Positions 36,059 through 47,352 of a DNA stretch of 64,000 nucleotides are shown here, piece by piece. Origin of the DNA: Dokdonella fugitiva (GTDB lineage: Bacteria; Pseudomonadota; Gammaproteobacteria; Xanthomonadales; Rhodanobacteraceae); contig NZ_SLWQ01000007.1 of NCBI RefSeq assembly GCF_004342425.1, positions 1 to 64,000 on the forward strand. Direction: 5' to 3'. The position numbers and the translations under genes are program-made. The notes beneath the pieces were generated by a model that worked only from the letters and a program-made list of their open reading frames with translations, ran no database searches and was not told the DNA's origin. Numbering within the stretch: the first letter of the stretch is position 1; each line of letters starts with the position of its first letter.

Positions 36059-38446
36059 CTACCCTCGCAACTTTGCTTTGCAAACCGATTCCAGTGCGGC
36101 AACCGCGAGAGCCGTGCAGCGGTCAGCGTCCTGATCCGTAAGGGTGCGGGAACGGTCCTGCAAAATCAAGCCAATAGCGAGACTTTTGACATCGTGGCCG
36201 AGGTTCGGGCCCGCGTAGCGATCGAACAGGACGACCTGCGTGAGCGTTTCGCCAACCGCATCACGAATCGCGGCCTCGACCGCCGCATACGGCACCGCTT
36301 CGGGCAATTCGAAGGACAGGTCGCGGCGCACCGAGGGGTAGCGCGACACCGCTTCGGCGCGCGGCAGCGCGCGCTGCGACACCGCGGCCACGTCGAATTC
36401 GAACGCGAACACGTCCTCGTCGAGGTCGAGCCTGGCGAGCAGGTCCGGATGCAATGCGCCGATCCAGCCGACCACGGCGCCGTCGCGACGGACTTCGGCC
36501 GCCTGTCCCGGGTGCAGCCAGGCCGGGCCGCCGGGCGTGAAGCTGAACGCACCGGCGGCATTGGTCAGCGCGAACAGCGACTCCGCATCGCCCTTGACGT
36601 CGAAGAAGTCGACGGCGCGCGCCTCGCTCGCCCAGTTCTCGGCGACCGCGCGGCCACAGGCGACGCCCGCGATCCGGTCGTGCTCGACCGGCGTCGGATC
36701 GGCAGCCGTGCCGCCCGAGAACACCCGTCCGAACTCGAACAGGCGCACGCGCGGCTGCTGGCGGCGACGGTTGGCCGCGAGCGCGGTGACGAGGCCGGGC
36801 AGCAGCGAGGTACGCATGACGCCTAGGTCGGCGGAGAGCGGATTGGCGAGCGCGACCGCGCCCTCGTCGAGCTGCCACGTACGCAGCAGCTCGTGCGGCA
36901 CGAACGCGTAGCAGATCGCCTCGGCGTAATCGCGCGCGACGAGTTGCGCGCGCAGGCGCGACGCCTCCAGGCGTGTTTCGGGCAAGCTCGGCCCGAGCAG
37001 CTCGCCACGCGGCGCACGCGTCGGTACGCGTTCGTAGCCGTGCACGCGCACGACTTCCTCGATGAGGTCTTCCTCGATCTGGATGTCGAAGCGATGGCTC
37101 GGCGGCGTCGCGCGCCAGCCCTCGGCCGTCGCCTCGACCTGCATGCCGAGCGCGCGCAGGATGCGCTCGACTTCCGTGTCGGCAATGTCGATGCCGAGCA
37201 GGCGCGCGAGGCGGGTGCGGCGGAGCGCGACTGGGGCGCGTGCGGGCAGGTCCGCCGCGATCACCGTTTCGGTCACGGGCCCGGGGCGGCCGCCGGCGAT
37301 TTCGAGGATCAGCGCGGTCGCGCGCTCGATCGCGCGACGCGGCAGCTCGGGATCGACGCCGCGCTCGAAGCGATGCGAAGCGTCGGTGTGCAGGCCGAGC
37401 CGGCGCGCGCGCCCCATGATCGCGCCCGGCGCGAAGTGCGCCGCTTCGAGGAACACGGTCGTCGTCGCATCGGTCACGCGCGAATCGTGGCCGCCCATGA
37501 TGCCGGCGAGTCCGTGCAGGCCGGTGCGATCGGCGATGACGAGGAACGCGTCGTCGAGCGCGGGTTCGCTGCCGTCGAGCAACTTCACGCGCTCGCCCGC
37601 GCGCGCGCGGCGCACCGAGATGGGCCCATCGAGTTTCGTATCGTCGTACGCATGCATCGGCTGGCCGAGCTCGAGCATCACGTACTGGGTCACGTCCACG
37701 AGCGCGCTGACCGGACGCACGCCGCTGCGGCGCAGGCGCTCGGCCATCCACAGCGGCGTCTTCGCGCTTGCATCGATGCCCTCGATGAGGCGGCCGCAGT
37801 AGCGCGGGCAGTCGACGCCGGCATCGAGCGTCGCCGCGCGCGTGCGATCGACCACGGCCGCGACGGGCGCGCCGGCCGGCTCGTGCAGCGCGCTGCCGAA
37901 CAGCGCCGAGGCGTCGCGCGCGAGCCCGAGCACGCTGAGGCAGTCGGGCCGGTTCGGCGTGAGCTTGATCTCGATGCTCGCGTCGGGCAGGCCGAGGTAC
38001 TGCGCAAGCGGGGTGCCGACCGGCGCGCCGGCGGGCAGTTCCATCAGGCCCGACGCGTCGGCGTCGATGCCGAGTTCCTTCGCCGAGCAGAGCATGCCGT
38101 TCGACTCGACGCCGCGCAGCGCGGCGCGCTTGATCTCCATGCCGTTCGGCATCGTCGTGCCGATCGTCGCGAGCGGCGCCTTGAGGCCGGTGCGCGCGTT
38201 CGGCGCGCCGCAGACGATCACCAGCGGGGCGCTCCCGCCCGCGGCGACCTCGCACACGCGCAGCTTATCCGCATTCGGATGCGGCGTGCAGGCGACGATC
38301 TCGCCGACGACGACGCCGGCGAGCGTGCCGCCGAGCGCTTCGACGCCCTCGACCTCGAGGCCGGCCATCGTCAGGCGGTGCATGAGCGCGTCCCGGTCGA
38401 CCGGGATGTCGACGAGTTCGCGCAGCCAGTTTTCGCTGAATTTCAT
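36059..38446 (-). CDS. pheT: Phenylalanyl-tRNA synthetase beta subunit
   Basis: The 795-residue subunit of the (alpha-beta)2 enzyme charges tRNA-Phe. It begins [20 protein letters not shown], followed by a tRNA-binding OB fold (to about 150), the B3/B4 editing domain, B5 and the FDX-ACB anticodon-binding C-terminus ([20 protein letters not shown]). The length is typical. A dispersed inverted repeat sits just before its start and separates it from pheS, so the usual short spacer is enlarged to 110 nt. No clear Shine-Dalgarno is left. Confidence 0.97.
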   Translation of the reverse strand: MKFSENWLRELVDIPVDRDALMHRLTMAGLEVEGVEALGGTLAGVVVGEIVACTPHPNADKLRVCEVAAGGSAPLVIVCGAPNARTGLKAPLATIGTTMPNGMEIKRAALRGVESNGMLCSAKELGIDADASGLMELPAGAPVGTPLAQYLGLPDASIEIKLTPNRPDCLSVLGLARDASALFGSALHEPAGAPVAAVVDRTRAATLDAGVDCPRYCGRLIEGIDASAKTPLWMAERLRRSGVRPVSALVDVTQYVMLELGQPMHAYDDTKLDGPISVRRARAGERVKLLDGSEPALDDAFLVIADRTGLHGLAGIMGGHDSRVTDATTTVFLEAAHFAPGAIMGRARRLGLHTDASHRFERGVDPELPRRAIERATALILEIAGGRPGPVTETVIAADLPARAPVALRRTRLARLLGIDIADTEVERILRALGMQVEATAEGWRATPPSHRFDIQIEEDLIEEVVRVHGYERVPTRAPRGELLGPSLPETRLEASRLRAQLVARDYAEAICYAFVPHELLRTWQLDEGAVALANPLSADLGVMRTSLLPGLVTALAANRRRQQPRVRLFEFGRVFSGGTAADPTPVEHDRIAGVACGRAVAENWASEARAVDFFDVKGDAESLFALTNAAGAFSFTPGGPAWLHPGQAAEVRRDGAVVGWIGALHPDLLARLDLDEDVFAFEFDVAAVSQRALPRAEAVSRYPSVRRDLSFELPEAVPYAAVEAAIRDAVGETLTQVVLFDRYAGPNLGHDVKSLAIGLILQDRSRTLTDQDADRCTALAVAALESVCKAKLRG

Positions 38447-38453
38447 GATCGGA

Positions 38454-38555
38454 GCCGGGAATGGGGAATGGGGAATCGGGAATGGTCAACGCGGGCAATC
38501 GGGAGCCGGGATGATGGCCTGTCGATTCTCCATTCCCGATTCCCCATTCCCGGCC
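38454..38555. repeat. Dispersed inverted-repeat element (GGGAATGGGGAATCGG type), copy 2
   Basis: One arm (GCCGGGAATGGGGAATGGGG, then AATCGGGAATGG) faces the complementary CCATTCCCGATTCCCCATTC arm about 45 nt away. It fills the pheS-pheT gap almost completely. It is the same family as 27218-27305 and again abuts a start codon. Confidence 0.75.
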
Positions 38556-38556
38556 C

Positions 38557-39693
<1,137 letters not shown>

Positions 39694-40053
39694 CTACGCC
39701 GCCAGGCTGGCCTTGGCCTTCTCCGCGAGCGCACCGAACGCCTTGATGTCGTGCGCGGCGATGTCCGCGAGCACCTTGCGATCGAGCGTGATGCCGGCCT
39801 TCTTGAGGCCGTTCATCAGGCGGCTGTAGGACAGGCCGAACTGGCGCGCGCCCGCGTTGATGCGGACGATCCACAGCGCGCGGAAGTTGCGCTTCTTCTG
39901 CTTGCGGCCGATGTAGGCGTACTGGTGCGCCTTCGTGACCGCCTGCTTGGCGACGCGGAAAACCTTGCGACGCGCGTTGTAGTAACCCTTGGCCTTGCCG
40001 AGGATCTTCTTGTGACGACGGTGGGCGATGACGCCGCGCTTGACTCGTGCCAT
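39694..40053 (-). CDS. rplT: 50S ribosomal protein L20
   Basis: The 119-residue ribosomal protein begins [20 protein letters not shown] and contains [20 protein letters not shown] and [17 protein letters not shown], diagnostic of bL20. It binds 23S rRNA early in assembly and in E. coli represses its own operon. It lies 12 nt after rpmI. Confidence 0.98.
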   Translation of the reverse strand: MARVKRGVIAHRRHKKILGKAKGYYNARRKVFRVAKQAVTKAHQYAYIGRKQKKRNFRALWIVRINAGARQFGLSYSRLMNGLKKAGITLDRKVLADIAAHDIKAFGALAEKAKASLAA

Positions 40054-40065
40054 GGTCGATCCTCC

Positions 40066-40263
40066 TTACGCGTACGGCAGCATGCGGGAGACGCGACCGG
40101 CGTCTTCCTTGCGCACGTGGTTGGTCGCACGCAGGCCGCGCTTGCGCTTGGTGGCCTTCTTCGTGAGGATGTGGCTCTTGAACGCGTGGCCGCACTTGAA
40201 CTTGCCGGTCGCGGTCTTGCGGAACCGCTTCGCGGCGGCCCGATTGGTCTTCATCTTGGGCAT
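40066..40263 (-). CDS. rpmI: 50S ribosomal protein L35
   Basis: The 65-residue basic protein begins [20 protein letters not shown] and has [16 protein letters not shown], diagnostic of bL35. AAGGAG stands 7 nt before the ATG. The distance to infC is larger than in E. coli. Confidence 0.98.
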   Translation of the reverse strand: MPKMKTNRAAAKRFRKTATGKFKCGHAFKSHILTKKATKRKRGLRATNHVRKEDAGRVSRMLPYA

Positions 40264-40547
40264 GACCCAACTCCTTCGGTGATTTTCGTTACTGGCGCGA
40301 GCGGTGGCGTTCGCCACGCTTTCCGTCCTGCTCGTTCCGGTGTGTGCGACCCGGAATCCCGGGTCTTCTCCTGCGGGGAGGGAGCAACAGCTTCCTCGCC
40401 CATTTCTGCCGGGAGAGAGCAAAAGCCCCCTCACCCTTTGCCCTCTCCCCACGATGATGAAGCCGTCGCGGGGCGAGGGGAACGCGTCGTGCCGTGCGGT
40501 ATCGTCCTCTCGAACGGTCGCGGCGGCCTGCAGCTGACGTCTTTCGG
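40264..40547 (-). other. infC-rpmI spacer with a degenerate hairpin repeat
   Basis: This 284-nt spacer holds CCCTCACCC and CCCTCTCCCC (about 40430-40450) facing GGGGCGAGGGG (40470-40480), a degenerate version of the free-standing CCCTCTCC/GGAGAGGG repeats seen in related genomes. It is also where L20-binding mRNA structures lie in E. coli; I cannot show such a structure here. Confidence 0.35.
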
Positions 40548-41072
40548 TCAGGTCTTCTTCTTAGGGGCGACCATCATGACCATCAGGCGCCCTTCCATCC
40601 TCGGGTACTGCTCGATCACCGCGTCCTCGGCGATCTCGGCGGCGATCTTCTTCACCATCGCCTCGCCCAGTTCCTGGTGGGTCATCTCGCGACCGCGGAA
40701 GCGGATCGTGATCTTGACCTTGTCACCCTCCTCCAGGAAGCGGCGCAGGTTGCGCATCTTGATCTGGTAGTCGCCGACGTCGGTGACCGGGCGGAACTTC
40801 AGTTCCTTGATCTCGACCTGCTTCTGCTTCTTCTTGGCCGCGTGCGCCTTCTTCTGCGCCTCGAACTTGAACTTGCCGAAATCCATGATGCGGCACACCG
40901 GCGGGTCGCCGTTGGGCTGGATCTCGACCAGATCCAAGCCCGCGTCCTGCGCCATCGCGAGCGCTTCGTCGCGGGACAGGATGCCGACCTGCTCCCCTTC
41001 GGGGCCAATCACGCGGACTCGCGGAACACGGATCTCGTGGTTCCTGCGGTTCGGCTTGCTATCGGTGGCGAT
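40548..41072 (-). CDS. infC: Translation initiation factor IF-3, with a rare ATC start
   Basis: The 174-residue factor binds the 30S subunit and checks initiator pairing. No ATG or GTG starts the full N-domain. The first ATG in frame (41012 region) would cut off about 20 conserved residues. The frame extends upstream through [20 protein letters not shown], which closely matches the Xanthomonas IF3 N-terminus. An ATC at 41072 has GGAGG exactly 8 nt before it. Rare AUU/AUC starts let IF3 repress its own synthesis in other bacteria. The C-domain has [20 protein letters not shown] and ends [10 protein letters not shown]. It follows thrS after 41 nt. Confidence 0.93.
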   Translation of the reverse strand: MATDSKPNRRNHEIRVPRVRVIGPEGEQVGILSRDEALAMAQDAGLDLVEIQPNGDPPVCRIMDFGKFKFEAQKKAHAAKKKQKQVEIKELKFRPVTDVGDYQIKMRNLRRFLEEGDKVKITIRFRGREMTHQELGEAMVKKIAAEIAEDAVIEQYPRMEGRLMVMMVAPKKKT

Positions 41073-41113
41073 ACGTCAATCCTCCAAGGGGAATCGTTCC
41101 CGGACACGCCCGT

Positions 41114-43018
41114 TCAGGTTCGGGCGCACTCGGCCTCCAGACGTTCGACGAAGGCGGAAACCGGCATGGAACCGAGGTCCTCGCCCGCGCGCGTACGCAC
41201 AGCGACGGCCCCCGCCTCCCTTTCCCGGTCGCCCGCGACGAGGAGGTAGGGCACCTTGTCCAACGTGTGTTCGCGGATTTTATAGCCGATTTTCTCGTTT
41301 CGCAAATCGGCCTCGACCCGGAAACCTTTCGCCACAAGGGCTTGCGCCACTTCGCTCACGTACGGGGCCTGGGCGTCGGTGATATTCATGACGACCGCCT
41401 GCACCGGCGCCAGCCAGGGCGGGAACGCACCGGCGTGGTTCTCGATCAGGATGCCGATGAAACGCTCCATCGAGCCGACGATCGCGCGGTGCAGCATGAC
41501 CGGATGGCGCTTCTGGCTGTGCTCGTCGACGTATTCGGCGCCGAGGCGGCCGGGCATCATGAAATCGACCTGCATCGTGCCGAGCTGCCAGGTACGGCCG
41601 ATCGCATCCTTGAGGTGGTACTCGATCTTCGGGCCGTAGAACGCGCCCTCGCCGGGCAGCTCCTGCCATTCGACCCCGGCCGCGCGCAGCGCCGAGCGGA
41701 GCGCGTTCTCGGCCTTGTCCCAGGTCGCGTCGTCGCCGAGGCGCGGCTCCGGCCGCAGCGCGATCTTCAGCTGCACGTCGCTGAAGCCGAATTCGGTATA
41801 GACCTGCATCGCCTGGCGGTGGAACGCGGTCACCTCGGCTTCGATCTGGTCCTCGGTGCAGAAGATGTGGCCGTCGTCCTGGGTGAAGCCGCGCACGCGC
41901 AGGATGCCGTGCAGCGCGCCGGACGGCTCGTTGCGGTGGCAGGCGCCGAATTCGCCGTAGCGGATCGGCAGGTCGCGGTAGCTGTGCAGGGTCGAGTTGA
42001 ACACCTGCACGTGGCCGGGACAGTTCATCGGCTTCACCGCGTAGGTCCGCTTCTCGGACTCGGTGAAGAACATGTTGTCCTTGTAGTTGTCCCAGTGCCC
42101 GGACCGCTTCCACAGCGAGACGTCGAGGATCTGCGGGCAGCGCACTTCCTGGTAGCCGCTCTCGCGGTAGACCTTGCGCATGCGCTGCTCGACGACCTGC
42201 CAGATCTGCCAGCCCTTCGGGTGCCAGAACACCAGGCCGGGCGCTTCTTCCTGCAGGTGGAACAGGTCGAGCTGCTTGCCGATCTTGCGGTGGTCGCGCT
42301 TCTCCGCCTCTTCCAGCTGGTGCAGGTAGGCGGCGAGGTCCTTGTCGTTGAGCCAGGCCGTGCCGTAGATGCGCGAGAGCATCTCGTTGTTGGAATCGCC
42401 GCGCCAGTACGCGCCGGCGACCTTCATGAGCTTGAAGCTTTTCAGCCGGCTCGTGTTAGGCACGTGCGGGCCGCGGCAGAGGTCGGTGAACTCGCCCTGC
42501 GCGTACAGCGACAGCGGCTCGTTCGCCGGGATGCCCTCGATGATCTGCGCCTTGTACTCCTCGCCCTTGGCGCGGAAGAACGCGACCGCCTCGTCGCGCG
42601 GCATTACCGAACGCGACACCGGCAGGGCTTCGGCGGCGATCTTCTTCATCTCCGCCTCGATCGCGGCGAGGTCGTCGGGCGTGAACTGCCGCTCGAACGC
42701 GAAGTCGTAGTAGAAGCCGTTGTCGATGACCGGGCCGATCGTGACCTGCGCGTTCGGGAACAGTCGCTGCACCGCCTGCGCCAGCAGGTGCGCGGTCGAG
42801 TGGCGGATGATCTCGAGCGCCTCGGGGCTCTTCTCCGTGACGATCTCGACGCGGGCGTCGTGGTCGATGACGCGGCTGGTATCGACGAGCTGGCCGTCGA
42901 CCTTGCCGGCGAGCGCGGCCTTGGCGAGGCCGGCGCCGATCGACGCGGCGACGTCGTGCACGCTGGGCGGGTTGTCGAACTGCTTCTGGCTGCCGTCCGG
43001 GAGCGTGATGCTGATCAT
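41114..43018 (-). CDS. thrS: Threonyl-tRNA synthetase
   Basis: The 634-residue enzyme has a TGS domain (1-61, [14 protein letters not shown]), an editing domain with HSTAH (His73, His77), a class II core ([30 protein letters not shown]) and a C-terminal anticodon-binding domain ([16 protein letters not shown]). ATG 43018 is chosen as the standard start; the longer frame to 43063 reaches into the terminator. It heads the thrS-infC-rpmI-rplT-pheST-ihfA operon. A TATCCT hexamer at 43099-43104 may be its -10, just upstream of the terminator hairpin. Confidence 0.97.
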   Translation of the reverse strand: MISITLPDGSQKQFDNPPSVHDVAASIGAGLAKAALAGKVDGQLVDTSRVIDHDARVEIVTEKSPEALEIIRHSTAHLLAQAVQRLFPNAQVTIGPVIDNGFYYDFAFERQFTPDDLAAIEAEMKKIAAEALPVSRSVMPRDEAVAFFRAKGEEYKAQIIEGIPANEPLSLYAQGEFTDLCRGPHVPNTSRLKSFKLMKVAGAYWRGDSNNEMLSRIYGTAWLNDKDLAAYLHQLEEAEKRDHRKIGKQLDLFHLQEEAPGLVFWHPKGWQIWQVVEQRMRKVYRESGYQEVRCPQILDVSLWKRSGHWDNYKDNMFFTESEKRTYAVKPMNCPGHVQVFNSTLHSYRDLPIRYGEFGACHRNEPSGALHGILRVRGFTQDDGHIFCTEDQIEAEVTAFHRQAMQVYTEFGFSDVQLKIALRPEPRLGDDATWDKAENALRSALRAAGVEWQELPGEGAFYGPKIEYHLKDAIGRTWQLGTMQVDFMMPGRLGAEYVDEHSQKRHPVMLHRAIVGSMERFIGILIENHAGAFPPWLAPVQAVVMNITDAQAPYVSEVAQALVAKGFRVEADLRNEKIGYKIREHTLDKVPYLLVAGDREREAGAVAVRTRAGEDLGSMPVSAFVERLEAECART

Positions 43019-43064
43019 GGGAGTTCTTCCGATTGCGAAGCCGACGCGCGGCGTTGCGGCCATG

Positions 43065-43088
43065 AAAAAAGGGCGCCAAGGCGCCCTT
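43065..43088 (-). terminator. Intrinsic terminator between tRNA-Val and thrS
   Basis: AAGGGCGCC and GGCGCCCTT pair around 2 nt and are followed on the minus strand by TTTT from the A-run at 43065-43070. It probably ends the tRNA-Val transcript. If thrS starts at the TATCCT hexamer just upstream, the same hairpin would lie in the thrS leader. Confidence 0.75.
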
Positions 43089-43285
43089 CGTTCATTCCAG
43101 GATACCTTGCGCGGATGTTCAGTCGAGGATGTCGAAGGTTCGCGTCATGGTGATCGTGTTCTTTCGAACTACGGCTCCCGGATCTTCCGGCTCGAAAGCC
43201 GGCTCATGCTTCACGTTCAAAGTCCGGCCATGGATGGCCCGGTCCTTCTTCCAGCTCCTGCCATCAGGACGATGGCACGAGTAAT

Positions 43286-43360
43286 TGGTGGGCGGTACAA
43301 GGATCGAACTTGTGACCCCTACCATGTCAAGGTAGTGCTCTACCGCTGAGCTAACCGCCC
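43286..43360 (-). tRNA. tRNA-Val (GAC)
   Basis: The 75-nt minus-strand sequence has acceptor GGGCGGT/ACCGCCC, the anticodon arm CTACC-TTGACAT-GGTAG (anticodon GAC), a T arm with AGTTCGATCCT, and an encoded CCA. Confidence 0.96.
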
Positions 43361-43392
43361 GCATCGCAGGCGGTGGCCTGCGAGGGGCGCGC

Positions 43393-43421
43393 AAGGTAGC
43401 ACAGGCCCTGCGGCAGGACAA
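43393..43421 (-). promoter_or_regulatory. Sigma-70 promoter of tRNA-Val
   Basis: TTGTCC (-35) and TACCTT (-10, preceded by TGC) are 17 nt apart on the minus strand, 33 nt upstream of the tRNA. Confidence 0.6.
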
Positions 43422-43530
43422 CCAGTTTTTCGCGGCGCGATGCACGCATCGCCATCGCGCGTCCCGGGCCGCCCCGGCCGATCGCACGCCGCGCCGCCGT
43501 CGCCGCGCACCGCGTCGATCGCGCTGGCAT

Positions 43531-43549
43531 GCGTGGCACCCTGCCACGC
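43531..43549 (-). terminator. Hairpin after uvrB
   Basis: GCGTGGCA and TGCCACGC form a perfect 8-bp stem around 3 nt, 8 nt after the uvrB stop. It has no U-tract and is probably a weak terminator or an mRNA 3' end structure. Confidence 0.45.
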
Positions 43550-43557
43550 GGATGGGA

Positions 43558-45585
43558 TCAGCCGATGAGACCCTGTTCGCGAATGCGGTGGATCTCGTCG
43601 CGCAGGCGCGCCGCGTCCTCGAACTCGAGGTCCTGCGCATGCTTGTACATCTGCGCCTCGAGCTGGCGGATCTTCGCCGCCACCTGCTCCGGCGTGAGCA
43701 GGCGGTAATCCGGCGCCGCCTCGGCGACCTTGCGCTGGCTGCCACGACCGCGGGCGCGCCCCTGCTCCGCATCGCCTTCGGCGCGCGCGCCTTCCATGAC
43801 GTCGGTGATCTTGCGCACGACCGAGGTCGGCACGATGCCGTGCGCCTCGTTGTATTCGATCTGCCGGGCGCGCCGGCGGTCGGTCTCGTCGATCGCCGCC
43901 TGCATCGATCGGGTGACGGTGTCGGCGTAGAGGATCGCCGTGCCGCGCAGGTTGCGCGCGGCGCGCCCGATCGTCTGGATCAGCGAACCGGTCGAGCGCA
44001 GGAAACCTTCCTTGTCGGCGTCGAGGATCGCCACCAGCGACACCTCGGGCATGTCGAGGCCTTCGCGCAGCAGGTTGATGCCGACGAGCACGTCGAACTT
44101 GCCCAGGCGCAGGTCACGGATGATCTCGACGCGCTCCACCGTCTCGATGTCCGAGTGCAGGTAGCGCACGCGGATGCCGTGGTCGCCGAGGTACTCGGTG
44201 AGGTTCTCCGCCATGCGCTTGGTCAGCGTGGTCACGAGCACGCGGTCGCCGAGCGCGATGCGCTCGTGGATCTCCGAGAGCAGGTCGTCGACCTGGGTGC
44301 GTGCGGGCCGGATCTCCACGCGCGGATCGACCAGGCCGGTCGGGCGCACGACGAGTTCGACCACGTTGCCCTGCGACTTGTCGATCTCGTACGGCCCGGG
44401 CGTCGCCGATACGAACACGGTGCGCGGCTCGCGCTCCTCCCACTCGGCGAACTTGAGCGGCCGATTGTCGAGCGCGGACGGCAGGCGGAAGCCGAATTCG
44501 ACCAGCGTCTCCTTGCGCGAACGGTCGCCCTTGTACATCGCGCCGATCTGCGGAACCGTCACGTGCGATTCGTCGACGACGAGCAGCGCGTCCGGCGGCA
44601 GGTAGTCGAACAGCGTCGGCGGCGGCTCGCCCGGCTGGCGCCGCGTGAGATGGCGCGAGTAGTTCTCGATGCCATTGCAGTAGCCGACCTCGGCCATCAT
44701 CTCGATGTCGAAGCGCGTGCGCTGCTCGAGGCGCTGCGCCTCGACCAGCTTGTTCACCGAATACAGGTAGGCGAGCCGGTCCTTGAGCTCGGCCTTGATC
44801 GTCTCGATCGCGTTGAGCACGCTCTCGCGCGTGGTCGCGTAGTGCGTCTTCGGGTAGACGACGTAGCGCGGTACCTTGCGCAGCAGCGCGCCCGTGAGCG
44901 GGTCGAACAGCGAGAGGTTCTCGACCTCGCCGTCGAACAATTCGATGCGCAGCGCCTCGGTGTCCGATTCGGCGGGGAACACGTCGATGACCTCTCCGCG
45001 CACGCGGTAGGTGCCGCGGCGCAGCTCCATGTCGCCGCGCGTGTACTGCAGCTCGGTCAGGTGCCGGATCAGCTTGCGCTGGTCGATGTGCTCGCCGCGC
45101 GCGAGGATCAGGCGCATCTGCAGGTAGTCCTCGGGGTCGCCGAGGCCGTAGATCGCCGATACCGTCGCGACGATCAGCGCGTCCGGGCGCGACAGCAGCG
45201 CCTTGGTCGCGGCGAGGCGCATCTGCTCGATGTGCTCGTTGATCGACGCGTCCTTCTCGATGTACGTGTCGCTCGAGGGGACGTAGGCTTCCGGCTGGTA
45301 GTAGTCGTAATAGCTCACGAAGTACTCCACCGCGTTGTGCGGGAAGAACTCCTTGAACTCGCCGTACAGCTGCGCCGCGAGCGTCTTGTTCGGCGCCATC
45401 ACCAGCGTCGGCTTCTGGATGCGCTCGACGAGGTTGGCGATCGTGAACGTCTTGCCCGAGCCGGTCACGCCGAGCAGCGTCTGCTGCGCGAGGCCGGCCT
45501 CGAAGCCTTCGACGAGGCGCGCGATCGCGTTCGGCTGGTCGCCCGACGGCTTGAACGGGGACACGAGCTGGAAACGTTCGATCAT
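43558..45585 (-). CDS. uvrB: Excinuclease ABC subunit B
   Basis: The 675-residue DNA-repair helicase has Walker A GVTGSGKT (39-46), the beta-hairpin region [24 protein letters not shown]-like DESH and helicase motifs V-VI ([29 protein letters not shown]). A C-terminal UVR domain ([20 protein letters not shown]) contacts UvrC. It verifies lesions handed over by UvrA in nucleotide-excision repair. ATG 45585 with GGAGG 6 nt upstream is preferred over the longer frame. Confidence 0.98.
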   Translation of the reverse strand: MIERFQLVSPFKPSGDQPNAIARLVEGFEAGLAQQTLLGVTGSGKTFTIANLVERIQKPTLVMAPNKTLAAQLYGEFKEFFPHNAVEYFVSYYDYYQPEAYVPSSDTYIEKDASINEHIEQMRLAATKALLSRPDALIVATVSAIYGLGDPEDYLQMRLILARGEHIDQRKLIRHLTELQYTRGDMELRRGTYRVRGEVIDVFPAESDTEALRIELFDGEVENLSLFDPLTGALLRKVPRYVVYPKTHYATTRESVLNAIETIKAELKDRLAYLYSVNKLVEAQRLEQRTRFDIEMMAEVGYCNGIENYSRHLTRRQPGEPPPTLFDYLPPDALLVVDESHVTVPQIGAMYKGDRSRKETLVEFGFRLPSALDNRPLKFAEWEEREPRTVFVSATPGPYEIDKSQGNVVELVVRPTGLVDPRVEIRPARTQVDDLLSEIHERIALGDRVLVTTLTKRMAENLTEYLGDHGIRVRYLHSDIETVERVEIIRDLRLGKFDVLVGINLLREGLDMPEVSLVAILDADKEGFLRSTGSLIQTIGRAARNLRGTAILYADTVTRSMQAAIDETDRRRARQIEYNEAHGIVPTSVVRKITDVMEGARAEGDAEQGRARGRGSQRKVAEAAPDYRLLTPEQVAAKIRQLEAQMYKHAQDLEFEDAARLRDEIHRIREQGLIG

Positions 45586-45608
45586 CGCGACCTCCACGCA
45601 GGCGGGAA

Positions 45609-45614
45609 AGTATA
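45609..45614 (-). promoter_or_regulatory. -10 element of uvrB (TATACT)
   Basis: TATACT matches five of six consensus bases and predicts a short leader of about 17 nt before the uvrB ATG. No strong -35 and no obvious LexA box are visible. Confidence 0.45.
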
Positions 45615-45746
45615 GGGGCGCAGGCATCGCGACGATCGCGCCGGGCGGCACGCGGATTTCCTACGGAAACTACATGAGGGCGGCGATCGTCGAAGCAAGC
45701 GCGCGTTCCTAGCATCGCCGGGCCCTTTTCGCCATGGAGGCCCACG

Positions 45747-46304
45747 ATGCACGACGCCTGCTGCCGCCAGCGCGGCTACACCCTGGTCGAACTCCTCGTC
45801 GCGCTCGCGCTCGTCGCCGTGCTCGCGACGATCGCGCTGCCCGCGTTCGGCAAGCTGATCGGTCGCACGCGCGCGCAGGTCGCGCGCAGCGACCTCGAGT
45901 TCTCGCTGAACCAGGCGCGCCATGCGGCGGTCAGCCGCGGCCTGCACGTGGTCGCCTGCCCGAGCGGCGACTTCGTCGACTGCGCCTCGACCACGCGCTG
46001 GCATGCGGGCTGGCTCACCTTCGCCGACCTCGACCATGACGGCCGCCACGACGCGAACGAACCCGTCATCGCCACCAACCAGGCACGCGACACCGGCGTC
46101 GGCATCCTCGCCACGGTCGGGCGCCTGCGCATCAATTACCGCCCGGACGGCAGCGCGGCGGGAACGAACGTCACGCTGACCGTCTGCGACCGCGCCGCGG
46201 GCACGAAGGATGCGTCGACGATCGTCGTCGGCCCGAGTGGCCGCGTGCGCCACGGCCAGGCGACACCCGAGGCGGCCGCAAGCTGCATCGCCGCGGCGAA
46301 CTGA
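45747..46304 (+). CDS. Type IV pilin-like / GspH-FimT pseudopilin
   Basis: The 185-residue protein has a short leader and a prepilin cleavage site G10-Y11 (RGYTLVELLVALALVAVLAT) with the conserved Glu at +5. The N-terminal helix and the later GspH-like domain (DLEFSLNQARHAAVSRG; four Cys) fit minor pseudopilins of the FimT/GspH family. Tyr instead of Phe at +1 is tolerated by prepilin peptidases. It would act in type IV pilus or type II secretion assembly. No other pilus genes are nearby. GGAGG stands 7 nt before the ATG. Confidence 0.92.
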   Translation: MHDACCRQRGYTLVELLVALALVAVLATIALPAFGKLIGRTRAQVARSDLEFSLNQARHAAVSRGLHVVACPSGDFVDCASTTRWHAGWLTFADLDHDGRHDANEPVIATNQARDTGVGILATVGRLRINYRPDGSAAGTNVTLTVCDRAAGTKDASTIVVGPSGRVRHGQATPEAAASCIAAAN

Positions 46305-46353
46305 GGTGCGCGAAGGCGCGCCGGACAGTCTCGTCGAAGGGAGCGGAACCCGG

Positions 46354-46386
46354 AAAAAAGAAAGGCCTGCATCGCTGCAGGCCTTT
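46354..46386 (-). terminator. Intrinsic terminator after tRNA-Asn
   Basis: AAAGGCCTGCA and TGCAGGCCTTT pair around GCGA on the minus strand and are followed by CTTTTTT. It ends the tRNA-Asn transcript 9 nt after its CCA. The same stem may serve the pilin gene on the plus strand. Confidence 0.85.
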
Positions 46387-46394
46387 CGCGTGAC

Positions 46395-46471
46395 TGGCGC
46401 CCGAAGTTGGACTCGAACCAACGACCCCCTGATTAACAGTCAAGTGCTCTAACCAGCTGAGCTATTCGGGC
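46395..46471 (-). tRNA. tRNA-Asn (GTT)
   Basis: The minus-strand cloverleaf has acceptor GCCCGAA/TTCGGGC, the anticodon arm CTTGA-CTGTTAA-TCAGG (anticodon GTT), a T arm with GGTTCGAGTCC, and an encoded CCA (77 nt). Confidence 0.96.
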
Positions 46472-46480
46472 GAGCCGCGT

Positions 46481-46509
46481 ATTCTGGGTCCTGCCCCGCC
46501 GGCCGTCAA
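46481..46509 (-). promoter_or_regulatory. Sigma-70 promoter of tRNA-Asn
   Basis: TTGACG (-35) and CAGAAT (-10) are 17 nt apart and end 10 nt before the tRNA. The -35 overlaps the stop codon of the TRIC-channel gene. Confidence 0.6.
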
Positions 46510-47201
46510 GCGTCGGAATCGTTGCGCGTGCGCGGCGGATGGTTGCCGTGTCCACCGCCGATTCGCGAGGCGCCGTCGGCGTCTTCCCCGGCGCGTGCGA
46601 CCGGCAGGCGCCAGCCGCGGCGGATCGCCGCCATGCGCAGGGCGAAGCAGAGCAGCGCGCCGGCGCCCATCGTCGCGCTCGTCGGCCAGGCGAGCCATTC
46701 GCCGGTCACGACGACGAGCGCGCCGGCAAGCGCGGCGACCGCATACAGCTCGGCGCGCAGCACGAGCGGGACCTCGCGCAGCAGGACGTCGCGGACGATG
46801 CCGCCGCCGATGCCCGACAGCATGCCGAGCAGGGCCGCCATCGGCGGCTCGAGGCCGTGTTCGAGCGCCTTGTTCGCGCCGACCACGGCGAACATCGCCA
46901 GGCCCGCCGCGTCGAACAGGCGCACGGGATTCTTCAGGCGCTCGATCGCCGGCGCCCAGCGGAACGTGACGAGGCCGGCGAGTACCGATGCGCCGAGGTA
47001 ACGCCAGTCGCTGATCGAAGCCGGCGGCACCGCGCCGATCAACACGTCGCGCAGGATGCCGCCCGAGTTCGCCGCGACGAAGGCGAGCACGAGCACGCCG
47101 AACAGGTCGAGGCGCCGGCGCACCGCGGCGGTCGCGCCGCTGAGCGCGAACACGAACGTGCCGGCAAGGTCGAGCAGCAGCACGAGCAGGTGCAGGGTCA
47201 C
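46506..47201 (-). CDS. TRIC/UPF0126-family cation channel protein
   Basis: The 231-residue inner-membrane protein has about seven hydrophobic segments and two similar halves: [20 protein letters not shown] with GGILRDVL, and [17 protein letters not shown] with [14 protein letters not shown]. The repeated GG-x2-RD motif is the TRIC/UPF0126 signature; these proteins form trimeric potassium channels. GTG 47201 is chosen because GAGG lies 9 nt upstream and the hydrophobic N-terminus starts there. The 30-residue polar C-terminal tail is longer than usual. It is divergent from pyrH. Confidence 0.9.
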   Translation of the reverse strand: MTLHLLVLLLDLAGTFVFALSGATAAVRRRLDLFGVLVLAFVAANSGGILRDVLIGAVPPASISDWRYLGASVLAGLVTFRWAPAIERLKNPVRLFDAAGLAMFAVVGANKALEHGLEPPMAALLGMLSGIGGGIVRDVLLREVPLVLRAELYAVAALAGALVVVTGEWLAWPTSATMGAGALLCFALRMAAIRRGWRLPVARAGEDADGASRIGGGHGNHPPRTRNDSDA

Positions 47202-47318
47202 GACGATGCCTCGCGGCGGAAGGGTCGCGCGCACTCTAGCGCGCGCGCGTCGGCGCGCGCAGGTCCGCCGCGGCGAACCGTCCGCGCGAAAAAGCGTGAT
47301 GCACGACACCCGTGCCGT

Positions 47319-47324
47319 TACAAT
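47319..47324 (+). promoter_or_regulatory. -10 element of pyrH (TACAAT)
   Basis: TACAAT matches five of six consensus bases, 28 nt upstream of the pyrH ATG. The -35 region is not recognisable. Confidence 0.45.
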
Positions 47325-47352
47325 GCCGCCGTTTTGCCTGCCGGAATCGCCC

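Noticed and set aside
43015..43095. A 26-codon upstream ORF ([14 protein letters not shown] and so on) overlapping the thrS start
   Set aside because: It spans the terminator, has no Thr codons and begins 3 nt upstream of the predicted transcript start, so it would not be read from the likely promoter.
43119..43230. A short minus-strand frame ending in [13 protein letters not shown] between tRNA-Val and the terminator
   Set aside because: No ribosome-binding site and no recognisable feature; the longer version reads through the tRNA.
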